Assembly: GCA_947652855.1 (NCBI GenBank)
Contig: CANTEO010000041.1
Span: 1 to 24,080, forward strand
Source of the DNA: an uncultured Roseburia sp.
Lineage (GTDB): Bacteria; Bacillota; Clostridia; Lachnospirales; Lachnospiraceae
DNA: 24,080 nt
Direction: 5' to 3'
Part shown: positions 1-9,000 of the stretch, in pieces
Position numbering within the stretch: position 1 is the stretch's first letter
Layout: every line of letters starts with the position of its first letter
The notes under the pieces: generated by a model
Seen by the model: only the letters and a program-made list of their open reading frames with translations
What the model was told of the DNA's origin: nothing
Database searches by the model: none
Translations under genes and position numbers: made by a program

Positions 1-453
1 TCTGGCTAAGGTGTTCATCATATCCTTGCTGGGAGCTTTCATGATAATATCCCGTACAAAACTGGTAGGCAAAGTTCGGTATTCGCTAAGAAGCGATGTA
101 AAATCATCTAATTGCCGCTTCGTTGGGAGCGTTCCAAATAAAAGCAGATATGTGCTTTCCTCGAAGCCAAAATGGCTCTGTTCCTCGATTCCCGTGACGA
201 TGTCCTTTACGTTATATCCACGGTAATAAAGCTCGCCGTCGGCAGGGACGCGCTCCCCATTTTCAATCTTTGTCGCGCAGACATCGGAGATCTGGGTTAA
301 GCCGACGAGAACGCCTTTTCCGTTTAAGTCGCGAAGCCCTCGCTTGACGTCGTATTCCGAATATAAGGCGGGGTCTATGGTTGCCGTTTCTTCACAGAGT
401 TTGGAAAGCTTTAATAATTCAGGCGTAATCTCACTATATGAATTCGTGTGCAT
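1..453 (-). CDS. gltA: Citrate synthase, N-terminal part (runs off the left edge)
   Basis: I translated this on the reverse strand: 151 codons are open from the ATG at 453-451 to the window edge. The product would condense acetyl-CoA with oxaloacetate to give citrate in the cytoplasm. The visible part carries the citrate synthase family signature GELYYRGYNVKDI (roughly residues 79-91), preceded by a GLRDLNGKGVLVGLT segment and followed by a helical stretch containing FEESTYLLLFGTLP. The catalytic His and Asp residues lie in the missing C-terminal two thirds, so citrate synthase cannot be told from 2-methylcitrate synthase here. The start is supported by an AGGGAGGT ribosome site just upstream on the minus strand. 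It is divergent from pckA, so two enzymes that use oxaloacetate share one intergenic region. Confidence 0.88.
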   Translation of the reverse strand, partial: MHTNSYSEITPELLKLSKLCEETATIDPALYSEYDVKRGLRDLNGKGVLVGLTQISDVCATKIENGERVPADGELYYRGYNVKDIVTGIEEQSHFGFEESTYLLLFGTLPTKRQLDDFTSLLSEYRTLPTSFVRDIIMKAPSKDMMNTLAR

Positions 454-481
454 ATACTACCTCCCTTCTGTCTATTTTGCT

Positions 482-511
482 ATCATACCATAAATTGACA
501 GCTTGAAACAA
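482..511 (-). promoter_or_regulatory. Probable sigma-A promoter of gltA
   Basis: On the minus strand TTGTTT (506-511) and TATGAT (482-487) are separated by 18 bases, with a TG dinucleotide just before the -10 box. They lie about 30 bases upstream of the citrate synthase start. The -35 match is weak and the -10 is good. Confidence 0.5.
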
Positions 512-625
512 GAAAAATAAAAAGGTTTTAAGGAAATTTTAAAAAATTCAGATTTTGTTTACATTTTAGGATGCTTAAAATCGGCCCGCTTGGAATATGC
601 GATAATAAAATTTTTCTAAAAAAGA

Positions 626-654
626 TTGACCCTTAAAATATCATAGTGTATATT
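626..654 (+). promoter_or_regulatory. Probable sigma-A promoter of pckA
   Basis: TTGACC (626-631) and TATATT (649-654) have a 17-base spacer. They lie 46 bases upstream of the pckA start, inside an AT-rich divergent intergenic region shared with gltA. No operator was recognised. Confidence 0.6.
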
Positions 655-700
655 TGTAAGTGGTATATTTTAGGATATCATATTGAAGGAGGAAAATTTC

Positions 701-2413
701 ATGGCAACAAAAGCGTATTATCCAATTGAAGAAATTGGAGCCGGAAAAGTCGGCTTTTCCAGGACGCGCTCTATTATCGAAGGGGCGTTTTACGGCAACA
801 ATGTAGTAAAGGTGTCAACATTGAGGGAAGCGTATGAGCTGGCGAAAAATTCACCCGGGACAATCGTGACGGATATGCCTGTATATAGAGGGGAAGAATT
901 TGGCCTTGACAAAGACGCGAAAGTGCTTCTGTTCAATGACGGCGCCGTGACGGGCCGTTATGCCGCTGCGCGCCGCATCAAAGGAGAGCCGGGCGTAGAC
1001 GCCGCGAAGTTGGACAAAGTGGCGATGGACGCTGTGTACAAGTCACGCTATAAGATGATGTACCATGCAGAGGTGTTCGTTGGCCTTGATCCTGAATTTA
1101 TGGTAAAAGCCCACCTTCTGATTCCGGAAGGCGAAGAGAACATCATGTACAACTGGATGTTAAACTTCCAGTATATGTCAGATGAATACGTGAAGATGTA
1201 CAAGGACTCCAAGGCAGTCGGCGACGGCAAAGAGTCAGATATCTATATTTTCTCCGATCCGCAGTGGGAGCCGCTGAACCGTCCTGACGTAGACTTTAGC
1301 TGCTTAAGCGACCCATTGACGTTATGCTATTTTGACACGGCGGAAAACTGCGCGTGCATCCTTGGCATGAGGTATTTTGGCGAGCATAAGAAAGGCACGC
1401 TGACGATGGCTTGGGCGATTGCGAACCGGAACGGATATGCGTCCTGCCACGGCGGCCAGAAGGAATATACGCTTTCCGACGGATCGAAATATGTTGCGAG
1501 CGTATTTGGCCTTTCCGGCTCAGGAAAGTCTACTTTAACGCACGCGAAGCATGGCGGCAAATACCCGATCACGGTGCTGCATGACGATGCGTTCATCATC
1601 AACTCCGACACCTGCTCCTCCATCGCATTGGAGCCGACGTATTTTGACAAGACGGCAGATTACCCGACCGGGTGCGCGGACAACAAATATTTATTATCCG
1701 CGCAGAACTGCTCCGCGACATTAGATTCTGAAGGAAAGGTTCAGTTAGTCACAGAAGACATCCGTAACGGCAACGGCCGCGCGATCAAGTCCAAGCTGTG
1801 GTCCCCGAACCGCGTGGACAAGATCGACGCTCCGGTAAACGCGATCTTCTGGATCATGAAGGATCCGACGATCCCGCCGGTAGTGAAATTAAAGGGATCC
1901 GCTTTGGCGTCTGTCATGGGCGCGACGCTTGCGACGAAGACGTCCACCGCAGAGCGCGTGGCTGCAGGGACGGACTTAAATGCGCTTCGCATCGTGCCTT
2001 ACGCAAACCCGTTCCGGACGTATCCGCTTGTGAACGACTATGAGAAGTTCAAGAAGCTGGTGGAAGAGAAGAACGTGGACTGCTACATCGTCAATACGGG
2101 CGATTTCATGGGCGCAAAGGTGAAGCCTGCGGATACCCTTGGCATCCTTGAGACGATTGTGGAGGGCAAGGCAAGCTTTGAGGCATGGGGCCCGTTTGAG
2201 GATATTGAGATCATGTATGACTGGTCAGGCAAAACCGGTGACTTTAAGCCGGATTTGAACGATAAGGAATACGTCGCTGCATTAAAGAGCGCAATGGAGA
2301 ACCGCGTGAAGGCAGTGGAAGATTTCGCGACGAAGAAGGACGGCTACGATAAGCTTCCGGATGAGGCGTTAGCTGCGCTTAAGAAAATCGTGGAAGAGGC
2401 TGCGTCAATCTAA
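701..2413 (+). CDS. pckA: Phosphoenolpyruvate carboxykinase (ATP)
   Basis: It interconverts oxaloacetate + ATP and PEP + ADP + CO2 (EC 4.1.1.49) in the cytoplasm. In anaerobic gut Firmicutes it may run in the carboxylating direction, which cannot be told from sequence. The product is 570 residues, slightly longer than the roughly 540 of E. coli. Key motifs are the P-loop GLSGSGKST (residues 270-278, Lys276), the acidic HDD motif (Asp295-Asp296) that binds metal, and the upstream block YFGEHKKGTLTMA. I chose the ATG at 701 because a GAAGGAGG ribosome site ends 8 bases upstream; an in-frame TTG at 683 lies before this site and is unlikely. It has its own promoter and a strong terminator, so it is probably monocistronic. 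It is divergent from gltA, placing two oxaloacetate enzymes side by side. Confidence 0.97.
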   Translation: MATKAYYPIEEIGAGKVGFSRTRSIIEGAFYGNNVVKVSTLREAYELAKNSPGTIVTDMPVYRGEEFGLDKDAKVLLFNDGAVTGRYAAARRIKGEPGVDAAKLDKVAMDAVYKSRYKMMYHAEVFVGLDPEFMVKAHLLIPEGEENIMYNWMLNFQYMSDEYVKMYKDSKAVGDGKESDIYIFSDPQWEPLNRPDVDFSCLSDPLTLCYFDTAENCACILGMRYFGEHKKGTLTMAWAIANRNGYASCHGGQKEYTLSDGSKYVASVFGLSGSGKSTLTHAKHGGKYPITVLHDDAFIINSDTCSSIALEPTYFDKTADYPTGCADNKYLLSAQNCSATLDSEGKVQLVTEDIRNGNGRAIKSKLWSPNRVDKIDAPVNAIFWIMKDPTIPPVVKLKGSALASVMGATLATKTSTAERVAAGTDLNALRIVPYANPFRTYPLVNDYEKFKKLVEEKNVDCYIVNTGDFMGAKVKPADTLGILETIVEGKASFEAWGPFEDIEIMYDWSGKTGDFKPDLNDKEYVAALKSAMENRVKAVEDFATKKDGYDKLPDEALAALKKIVEEAASI

Positions 2414-2436
2414 TTTATTGCTTGATATTTTAACAA

Positions 2437-2473
2437 AATAAGGGAATCATGTCTGTGCTTCCCTTATTTTTTT
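2437..2473 (+). terminator. Intrinsic terminator of pckA
   Basis: AATAAGGGAA (2437-2446) pairs perfectly with TTCCCTTATT (2459-2468) around a 12-base loop, and a T run follows. It starts 23 bases after the pckA stop. Confidence 0.9.
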
Positions 2474-2485
2474 ATGTATTTCACA

Positions 2486-2514
2486 TTGAAAAATGTGGAA
2501 TAATAAGGTATAAT
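2486..2514 (+). promoter_or_regulatory. Strong sigma-A promoter of 6S RNA
   Basis: TTGAAA (2486-2491) and a perfect TATAAT (2509-2514) with a 17-base spacer. No protein gene starts downstream for nearly 400 bases. The predicted start is near 2521. Confidence 0.75.
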
Positions 2515-2520
2515 GTGAAT

Positions 2521-2725
2521 GTCAGGACAAGAAAATGAGTTGAATTCCTGAAATGTTCGACAACCTGTTATTTTGAACCTACATTATTTTTTAGGGTTCC
2601 CTACATTGCCAATTGGATGCCAGGCCGCCATTTCGCAGCGGAAGGCAGAAGAGAGGTTGCGGTTACCCACCTAGCTATGGCTAGGACTCAAAATTGCAGG
2701 AACGGCATTTTGGGTTTTCAAAAGA
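2521..2725 (+). ncRNA. ssrS: 6S RNA
   Basis: 6S RNA mimics an open promoter and binds the housekeeping RNA polymerase holoenzyme. I infer it from structure. The 5' strand CCTGAAATG (2547-2555) plus TTCG resembles the start of known 6S RNAs (CUGAGAUGUUCG in E. coli). It pairs with CATTTTGGG (2706-2714) near the 3' end to form a closing stem. TTGAACC on the 5' side and TTACCCACC on the 3' side flank a central unpaired region, and the 3' side carries a perfect small hairpin, CCTAGC-TATG-GCTAGG (2670-2685), as in many Firmicute 6S RNAs. A strong promoter fits the start at about 2521. The exact ends are uncertain, and the closing stem leaves a 5' extension of about 26 bases unexplained. Confidence 0.78.
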
Positions 2726-2737
2726 AACGTATGTAAG

Positions 2738-2831
2738 GTACAAAAGAATCCGAATGTACAGAAGAGTTCCGATGCACAAAAGAAATTTGGCGTACAGAAG
2801 AGGAATCATAAAAGTACCAAAGATAACATAC
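2738..2831 (+). repeat. Degenerate 18-bp tandem repeats downstream of 6S RNA
   Basis: Four head-to-tail 18-bp units start at 2738, 2756, 2774 and 2792. They follow the pattern G(T/C)ACA(A/G)AAGA followed by eight variable bases. After a 4-base insertion a fifth, weaker copy starts at 2814 (GTACCAAAGATAAC). A related CAAAAGAAA stretch at about 2719-2727 may be an older copy. The unit is six codons long and would read VQKxxx on the plus strand, but no start codon with a ribosome site precedes it. I do not know its function. Units are too short and too diverged for a CRISPR. Confidence 0.65.
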
Positions 2832-2836
2832 AAATG

Positions 2837-2866
2837 AAAGAAGCTGCTCTTTGGGCAGCTTCTTTT
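2837..2866 (+). terminator. Terminator-like hairpin before the SpoIID-family gene
   Basis: AAAGAAGCTGC (2837-2847) pairs perfectly with GCAGCTTCTTT (2855-2865) around a 7-base loop. The T tract is short and partly in the stem (CTTTTCC). It could end transcription from the 6S promoter. Because the next gene starts only 28 bases later, it could also lie in that gene's leader and act as an attenuator. Confidence 0.6.
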
Positions 2867-2894
2867 CCGCATATAAATCGCAAGGAGCATGACG

Positions 2895-5099
2895 TTGAAA
2901 AACAAAGCAAAAATTATTCTAATCTTGTTAGGCATTCTGGGAATTATTATTTTAATGGCGAGCCGCGGCGGAAAGCGGCAGGAAGAGTATGGGTATTCTG
3001 AGGATTATGTGCAGATGAAAGAGATTCCGGCTATGCTTAGCTTTTATTATTATACAGAGAAAGAATGGGAAGAGACGTTTGGCGGGGAGGATTTTGGAGA
3101 GCTGTTAAACGTGCGCGCCTTAGATTTTTTGCTGTCTAAGGCTGGCTGTGAAGAATATGTCTCGTATGAGGTGGAGGATAAAAAGCAGGTCAGCCGCGCA
3201 GAGTGGAACGCGGTATATGGGCAGATGCTGGATCTGTTGGATGAACAGGGCGAAGTGGAAGTGAAAGAGGAGGTTGTCTTACATAAAGGAGAGGAAAGCA
3301 TCGTCTGCGGCATGGGGACATATCAATGCGGCCTCGAGGGGCTGGACGCAGAGCCAATGGACGCATTGAGCTTTTATGTGATGGATGGCAGCGTGATTGG
3401 GTTAAAGAGCCTTACGGCGGAAGCCGCCTCGCTGCGCAATGTTTACGTAAAGGAGGCGGATCAGGAGGGCCTTTCTTTTTTGTTTCAGGGAGAGGAGCGC
3501 ACGCTCTTGCTTTCCATGGAGGATCCGGGGAAGGCAAAAGGACGCGTCTGCGACTTGCTGTGGGAAAAGGGTGAGGTTTCTAAGGTTCAGGTGAAGGAAG
3601 ACGCCATTCAAGGGAACCTGATCGCGGTAAATGAGGAAACGATAGAGATTGAAGGCTATGGGGAGATCCGGCGTTCAGAGGATCTTCCGGTTTATAAGAC
3701 GTATGGGACGGTGGAGCAGAAAGACGTAACAGACATTGTGATTGCGAACATGAAGGTGAAGTACGTTACGGCGGAGGATCGCGTGGAGGCGATCCTTTTG
3801 GCGGAGCCGGCGCAGATTGGACGAATCCGCGTCCTGCTTTTGCCTGAGGACGGAAAACCGTACCGTGAAGAGGTTTATGTGAGCTCAGACGCGCCGTTTC
3901 AAGTCGTGAAAAAGAAAAAGGGCAAGAAGCAGCCCGCGGGCTCCCTTGTGCGGGCGGGCGAGCTGTTCGGCTCTTCCAAAACGAATACGGTTCAATTGAA
4001 GACGAAGGGGCAGGATGGGCTTTTCTATCTGTGCGACGCATCCGGTAAACGGATTTCTAATGGATATCAGGGGATTCTGGAGCTTCACAGATATCAGGAG
4101 GGCTTCACCGTAGTCAATGAGCTTCCAATCGAGCAGTACCTTTGCGCGGTCGTGCCGAGCGAGATGCCTGCAAGCTATCCTTCCGAGGCGCTGAAGGTGC
4201 AGGCGGTCTGCGCCAGGAGCTATGCGTACATTCAGCTGGAGCATGGGGATTATGCCGCGTTTGGAGCCCATGTGGATGACACGACGAATTATCAGGTGTA
4301 TAATAAGCAGGAGCGCAATGAAAAGACGACGGCTGCGGTGCTTGACACGGCAGGGATGGCCCTTAGCTATCAGGGTGAGGTTGTGGAGGCCTATTATTTT
4401 TCGACATCGGCGGGCGTCACCGGAAATGGGGACGCATGGGGCTTAGATCAGGATCCGAAATATGGGTATTTGCGCGGCGGGCGGATCGCGGAAGGGGCGG
4501 GAGAGGCTGACCTGTCCCGGGAGAAGGCGTTCGCGGAGTATATCGCAAAAGGCGACAGCGCGGCTTATGAAAACGGCTTGCCGTTTTACCGGTGGAAGGC
4601 CGTCGGGGATTACGCGTCGAAAGAGGCCCAAAAGAAAATGCGGGATATTTTAAAGGAAAGAGAAGCAAAGACGCCGAAAAGCATTTCGTTTTTCAATCAA
4701 AAGAAAAAAGAAGTGGCTTCAATGAAGAAGTTTGGGGGCCTTAAGGGCATCCGCGTAAAGAAACGCGGCATAAGCGGGGTGATCCTTACGCTTTTGCTGG
4801 AATATGAAAATGGGACGGTTACGGTAGAGAATGAGTATAATATCCGGGCGCTGCTTGGGGCGGGCGTGACAGGCTTGACGCTTTTAGACGGCAGCGAGAG
4901 AGAATCGGCCCTGCTCCCGAGCGCATATTTTTCGATTGAGCGATTGGAGGATGGGACGTATGCCATGGCCGGAGGCGGGTATGGGCATGGGATCGGAATG
5001 AGCCAGAACGGGGCCAAGGCTATGGCGGAGCGGGGAATGTCCTGTGAAGAGATTTTGAATTTCTTTTATCAGGGCATTGAAATAAAGACTTTGATGTGA
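2895..5099 (+). CDS. Membrane-anchored SpoIID/LytB-domain protein
   Basis: The product is about 734 residues, much longer than sporulation SpoIID (about 340). Residues 5-22 form one hydrophobic anchor (IILILLGILGIIILMA), so the rest is extracytoplasmic. Residues about 30-330 are an unassigned, acidic, beta-rich region. The C-terminal half is a SpoIID domain: an ELPIEQYL block, then VVPSEMP with Glu423 at the position of the SpoIID catalytic glutamate, then AVCARSYAY, and near the end GYGHGIGMSQNGA (His698). SpoIID is a peptidoglycan lytic transglycosylase, so this protein probably cuts glycan strands; whether in sporulation or vegetative wall remodelling is unknown. I chose the TTG at 2895 because AAGGAG (2882-2887) sits 7 bases before it. 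The in-frame ATG at 2889 lies 1 base from that site. yihY follows 11 bases after the stop. Confidence 0.88.
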   Translation: MKNKAKIILILLGILGIIILMASRGGKRQEEYGYSEDYVQMKEIPAMLSFYYYTEKEWEETFGGEDFGELLNVRALDFLLSKAGCEEYVSYEVEDKKQVSRAEWNAVYGQMLDLLDEQGEVEVKEEVVLHKGEESIVCGMGTYQCGLEGLDAEPMDALSFYVMDGSVIGLKSLTAEAASLRNVYVKEADQEGLSFLFQGEERTLLLSMEDPGKAKGRVCDLLWEKGEVSKVQVKEDAIQGNLIAVNEETIEIEGYGEIRRSEDLPVYKTYGTVEQKDVTDIVIANMKVKYVTAEDRVEAILLAEPAQIGRIRVLLLPEDGKPYREEVYVSSDAPFQVVKKKKGKKQPAGSLVRAGELFGSSKTNTVQLKTKGQDGLFYLCDASGKRISNGYQGILELHRYQEGFTVVNELPIEQYLCAVVPSEMPASYPSEALKVQAVCARSYAYIQLEHGDYAAFGAHVDDTTNYQVYNKQERNEKTTAAVLDTAGMALSYQGEVVEAYYFSTSAGVTGNGDAWGLDQDPKYGYLRGGRIAEGAGEADLSREKAFAEYIAKGDSAAYENGLPFYRWKAVGDYASKEAQKKMRDILKEREAKTPKSISFFNQKKKEVASMKKFGGLKGIRVKKRGISGVILTLLLEYENGTVTVENEYNIRALLGAGVTGLTLLDGSERESALLPSAYFSIERLEDGTYAMAGGGYGHGIGMSQNGAKAMAERGMSCEEILNFFYQGIEIKTLM

Positions 5100-5110
5100 T
5101 GGGAGCTTTT

Positions 5111-5980
5111 ATGATATTCAGATGGTTGAAAAATATAAAACGGCTGCTTGAAAAATGTCAGAGGGACCATATCAGCGCATATGCGTCCCAATCGGCCTTT
5201 TTTCTGCTGCTTTCGCTGATTCCTTTTTTGATGCTGTTCAGCTCTATGCTCCAGTACACAGTGGTGACGGAGGCGACGCTGCTTTCTTTTGTGAATGAGA
5301 TTATGCCGCAGTACATTGCCCCGTTCGTTATTTCAATCATTAATGAGGTGTACCACAAGTCGGTGGGAATTGTCTCAGTGACCGCTATCGCGGCGATTTG
5401 GTCGGCGGCGAAAGGCGTGCAGCACTTAACGGCGGGCTTTAACATCATCCATGGGATTGATGAGACGAGGAATTGGCTGATCCGGCGGTTTTGGGCTGTC
5501 GTCTATACGGCGGTGTTCTTAGCGTCAATTGTGGCGGCGCTTGTCCTGCTGGCGTTTGGGAATTCCATTCAGAAGCTCTTGGTGGGCTATTTTCCATGGC
5601 TGGCGGCGGCGACGGATTTGTTTTTCCGGTTAAGGGGCGTGATTACGCTTGGCGCCTTAAGCTGCGTATTTACTGTCTTGTACAAAACGCTGCCCAACCG
5701 CAGGGGCCTGTCAAATCAAAAGCTGACGCTGCGCAATCAGTTTCCGGGCGCTGCGCTGTGCGCAGTGGCTTGGTATCTGTTTTCTATCGGCATCTCCGTC
5801 TATCTGGAATATTTCAACGGGTTTTCAATGTATGGGAGCTTAACGACGATTGTGCTTGTCATGCTCTGGCTGTATTTTGGGATGTATATTATGATGCTGT
5901 GCGCGGAATTTAACATGATTTTTGTGGAGGGGCAGGAACGCCTCTGCGCGAAGACGGGGAGCCGTGGAAAAGATGGTTGA
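5111..5980 (+). CDS. YihY/BrkB (UPF0761) family inner-membrane protein
   Basis: A 289-residue polytopic membrane protein of the YihY/virulence factor BrkB family. It has an N-terminal amphipathic stretch, then the conserved block AYASQSAFFLLLSLIPF (first membrane segment), and about five further hydrophobic segments, including AVVYTAVFLASIVAALVLLAF and a C-terminal LTTIVLVMLWLYFGMYIMML block. The family's molecular activity is not settled, despite old annotations as ribonuclease BN. It follows the SpoIID-like gene by 11 bases and is probably co-transcribed with it. I chose the ATG at 5111, with GGGAG five bases before it. An ATG at 5099 overlapping the upstream stop, or a GTG at 5096, would add a few residues but lacks a ribosome site. 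Confidence 0.9.
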   Translation: MIFRWLKNIKRLLEKCQRDHISAYASQSAFFLLLSLIPFLMLFSSMLQYTVVTEATLLSFVNEIMPQYIAPFVISIINEVYHKSVGIVSVTAIAAIWSAAKGVQHLTAGFNIIHGIDETRNWLIRRFWAVVYTAVFLASIVAALVLLAFGNSIQKLLVGYFPWLAAATDLFFRLRGVITLGALSCVFTVLYKTLPNRRGLSNQKLTLRNQFPGAALCAVAWYLFSIGISVYLEYFNGFSMYGSLTTIVLVMLWLYFGMYIMMLCAEFNMIFVEGQERLCAKTGSRGKDG

Positions 5981-6005
5981 TTTTTTGAATATTGGGATTG
6001 CCGTA

Positions 6006-6034
6006 TAGACAATTTGACTGTGATATGATAAAAT
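6006..6034 (+). promoter_or_regulatory. Probable sigma-A promoter of the GH20 gene
   Basis: TAGACA (6006-6011) and TAAAAT (6029-6034) have a 17-base spacer and lie 49 bases upstream of the start codon. A second, overlapping TTGACT (6015-6020) is less well spaced. Confidence 0.5.
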
Positions 6035-6083
6035 TAAAGTATATTTTTAGGCAAAATTTGTGCTTTTTAAGAGGAGGAGGATT

Positions 6084-9000
6084 ATGTATCAGAAAATGTT
6101 ACAACGGACAGGGGCGTGGATTCTTGCGTTTTTGATGCTGTTTGGGGCGGCGCAGTGGCCCAGTATTCAGCTAAAGGCGGCGGAAACAGAGAATTCCGCA
6201 AGAAACGCGGCGGCAACGGCGTCAAGCACAGAGACGGCAGATTTTTCTGCAGATAAAGTGATTGACGGGGATAGGACGAGCAAGGCGTCCAGATGGGCGT
6301 CAAAAAGGGGAGCCGGGCCGGAATGGCTGCAGCTTACGTGGGCTAAGGAGCAGACGATGAAGAATATTCTGCTTTTCTGGGAACGCCGCAATGTGGAGGA
6401 CTATAGGCTTGAGGTGTCTTCGGACGGAACGGAGTGGGAGACGGTTTATGAGAATGAATCTTATCCGAGCAAGAATAATGAGACGATTGCCTTGGATCAG
6501 GCGGTGACGGCGAAGAGCCTTCGCTTATATATTAACAAGGTGAACAGCGCGAGCGCGGATCCGAACGAGACTGCCTGGGATACGGCGTCCCTCTATGAGG
6601 TTGAAGTATATGCAGATGAGGTTCCAGACAGCAGGACGGAGCTTGAAAAGCTGGTGGATTCCATCTCTGCGCCTGGCGAGGTCAAAAAAGGCGATAAGAA
6701 GATTTCTATGCCGGAAAATATGCCGGAAGGCGCAAAGGTTCGTTTTTGCGCGGATTATGAGCAGGTGATCGGCGAGGACGGAACGATTTACGCCCCATTG
6801 GAGGATAAGGACGTAAAGGGTTTTTATGAAGTCACATTGGCGGACGGCTCTTCTGCAAAAACCGATGAATTTACAGTTGCCGTTCCGGGCCTGCATGACG
6901 CGGACGATGCGTTGAACGCCAAGCCTGCCGTCATCCCGGAGCTGCAGGAGTGGCATGGCGCGACTGGGGCGTTCGCGGCATCGAAGGGCAGGATTGTATT
7001 GGGCAGTTCTGACCTTAGGGCAGTCGCGGATGAATTTGCAAAAGATTATAAGGACGTGATGGGGTTAGACATCGCGGTGGTGGAAGGAACCCGTTCCGAT
7101 GCAAGGATAGGCGATTTTTATCTGTCCCTTGCTAAGGAAGGGAACGGACTGGGCAAGGAAGGGTATGCGCTTGAGGTGGATAATGCTGTATTTGCCGAGG
7201 CAGAGCAGGCGACGGGCGCGTACTGGGCGACCAGGACGATCCTTCAGATTTTAAAGATGACGAACGGCACGATCCCAAAAGGGCTTGTCAGGGATTATCC
7301 GAAGTATGAAGTGCGCGGGTTTAGCCTGGACGTAGGCAGAAAGCCCTTTACGATGGATGCGTTATATGAGTTTTCCAAGAATATGTCTTGGTACAAGATG
7401 AACAGCTTTCAGGTTCATTTAAGCGATAACCTGATTTTTCATGAGGATTATGCGACATTGGAAGACGCCATAGAGCATTCTTATGCGGGAAACCGCCTGG
7501 AATCAGGCGTAGTGAATGAGGAAACCGGAAAGTCCTCAACGGCGGACGACGTGTTTTACACAAAAGAAGAATTTCGCGATTTTATCAAATACAGCAGGCT
7601 GATGGGAGTGGATGTTGTTCCGGAATTTGATATGCCGGCGCACGCCCTGCCCTTCACGAGGGCGTTTCCAGAGTTTATGACGGCGAAGGCAGGCGGCAGC
7701 CATGGATATTTGATTGAGGAGCTGAATCTTGAGAAAGAGGGGGTCATCCCGTGGGCTCAGAGCATTTGGGCGGATTATTTTGAAGGGGACGACCCGGTGT
7801 TCGATGAGGATGTGACGATCCATATCGGCACGGACGAATACCATGGGACGGAAGGCCAGCAAGGGAAAGAGCTGTTCCGTCAGTTTTCAGACGCCATGAT
7901 TGAATATGTGCAGGGTACCGGAAGGACAGTCAGAATGTGGGGCAGCCTGTCCAACAAAGCCGGAACAACGCCTGTCCGTTCGGATGGCGTGCAGCTTAAT
8001 ATCTGGAATACCGGATACGCAGACCCGAAGAATATGTATAATCTGGGATTTGACCTGATCAATACATTAGAGAGCCCGAACTATATTGTGCCTGCGGCGG
8101 GATATTACAGCAATTATATCAATACGCAGCATATTTACAGCAATTGGCAGCCCAATGTGATTGGCAACCTGACGGCGAGCGCGGGGGACGACCAGATTCT
8201 GGGGGCCTGCTATGCGATTTGGCATGACAGCGTGGATACCCGTGCAAACGGCATTTCCGAGTATGACTCCTTTGACCGTTTCTTTAAAGCGGTTCCGGCA
8301 TACGGGGCGAAGCTTTGGGGCGATGCGAAGGACAGGGACTATAAGGAATTCACGAAGGTGGCGGAGAAAGCCGGAACGGCCCCGAATACCAATATGTATG
8401 GAGAGGTGGACTACGTGACCTCTACAATTGCCAATTATACGTTTAAAGAGACGACGAAAGATTCCAGCGAAAATGGATTCGATCTGTCGGCGCCGGTCAA
8501 GGCTGATTGGGCAGACGGCGAGAATGGGAAGGCGCTGCGCCTGAATGGGGGAGAAAGTTATGCGGAAACCCCGGACGCGCTTGACTTGATTGGATCCGGC
8601 GCAACGCTTACCATGAAAGTGAAAAAAGACGCGGGCGCAGGAGAGGGCGAGCAGATCCTTTGTGAGTCAAAGAGTGTCTTTGGGGCATACGGGACGTATG
8701 CGTTTAAGGCGGTTCAAAAGAATACCGGAAAAGTAGGGTACTCTAGGGAAGGGTATGACTTTTCATTTGATTATACGCTGCCGGAAGGCGAGTGGGTCAC
8801 GCTGACATTTCAGAGCGGGCAGGATACCGTGGCGCTGTACGTGAACGGGGAGCTTGTGGACAATGACCCGGAAATCTATTTTGCGAACCATCCTACGACG
8901 GAGCTTAGCGCAAAGCTTTCGAAGCACAACATTACAAAAACCGCTACGATGCTTGTTCCGTTTGGGCGGATCGGGAGCAAGTCCAATAGTTTTAAGGGCC

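Noticed and set aside
11..226. Plus-strand 71-codon frame at the left edge
   Set aside because: It is antisense to the citrate synthase gene, which has clear family motifs and a ribosome site.
2556..2562. TTCGACA, a perfect 0A box near the 6S promoter
   Set aside because: It lies inside the transcribed 6S sequence, where GTTCG is a conserved part of the RNA, and it is single. Chance is the simpler explanation.
2738..2831. Possible CRISPR array
   Set aside because: Units are 18 bp with no separate spacers, are too diverged, and no cas genes are nearby.
2681..2935. Minus-strand 84-codon frame, hydrophobic with LLY-like periodicity
   Set aside because: It has no ribosome site, overlaps the 6S 3' end and the start of the SpoIID-like gene, and its periodicity is simply the complement of the 18-bp DNA repeats.
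5473..5913. Plus-strand 146-codon frame inside yihY
   Set aside because: It is an alternative frame of a conserved membrane protein and has no ribosome site of its own.
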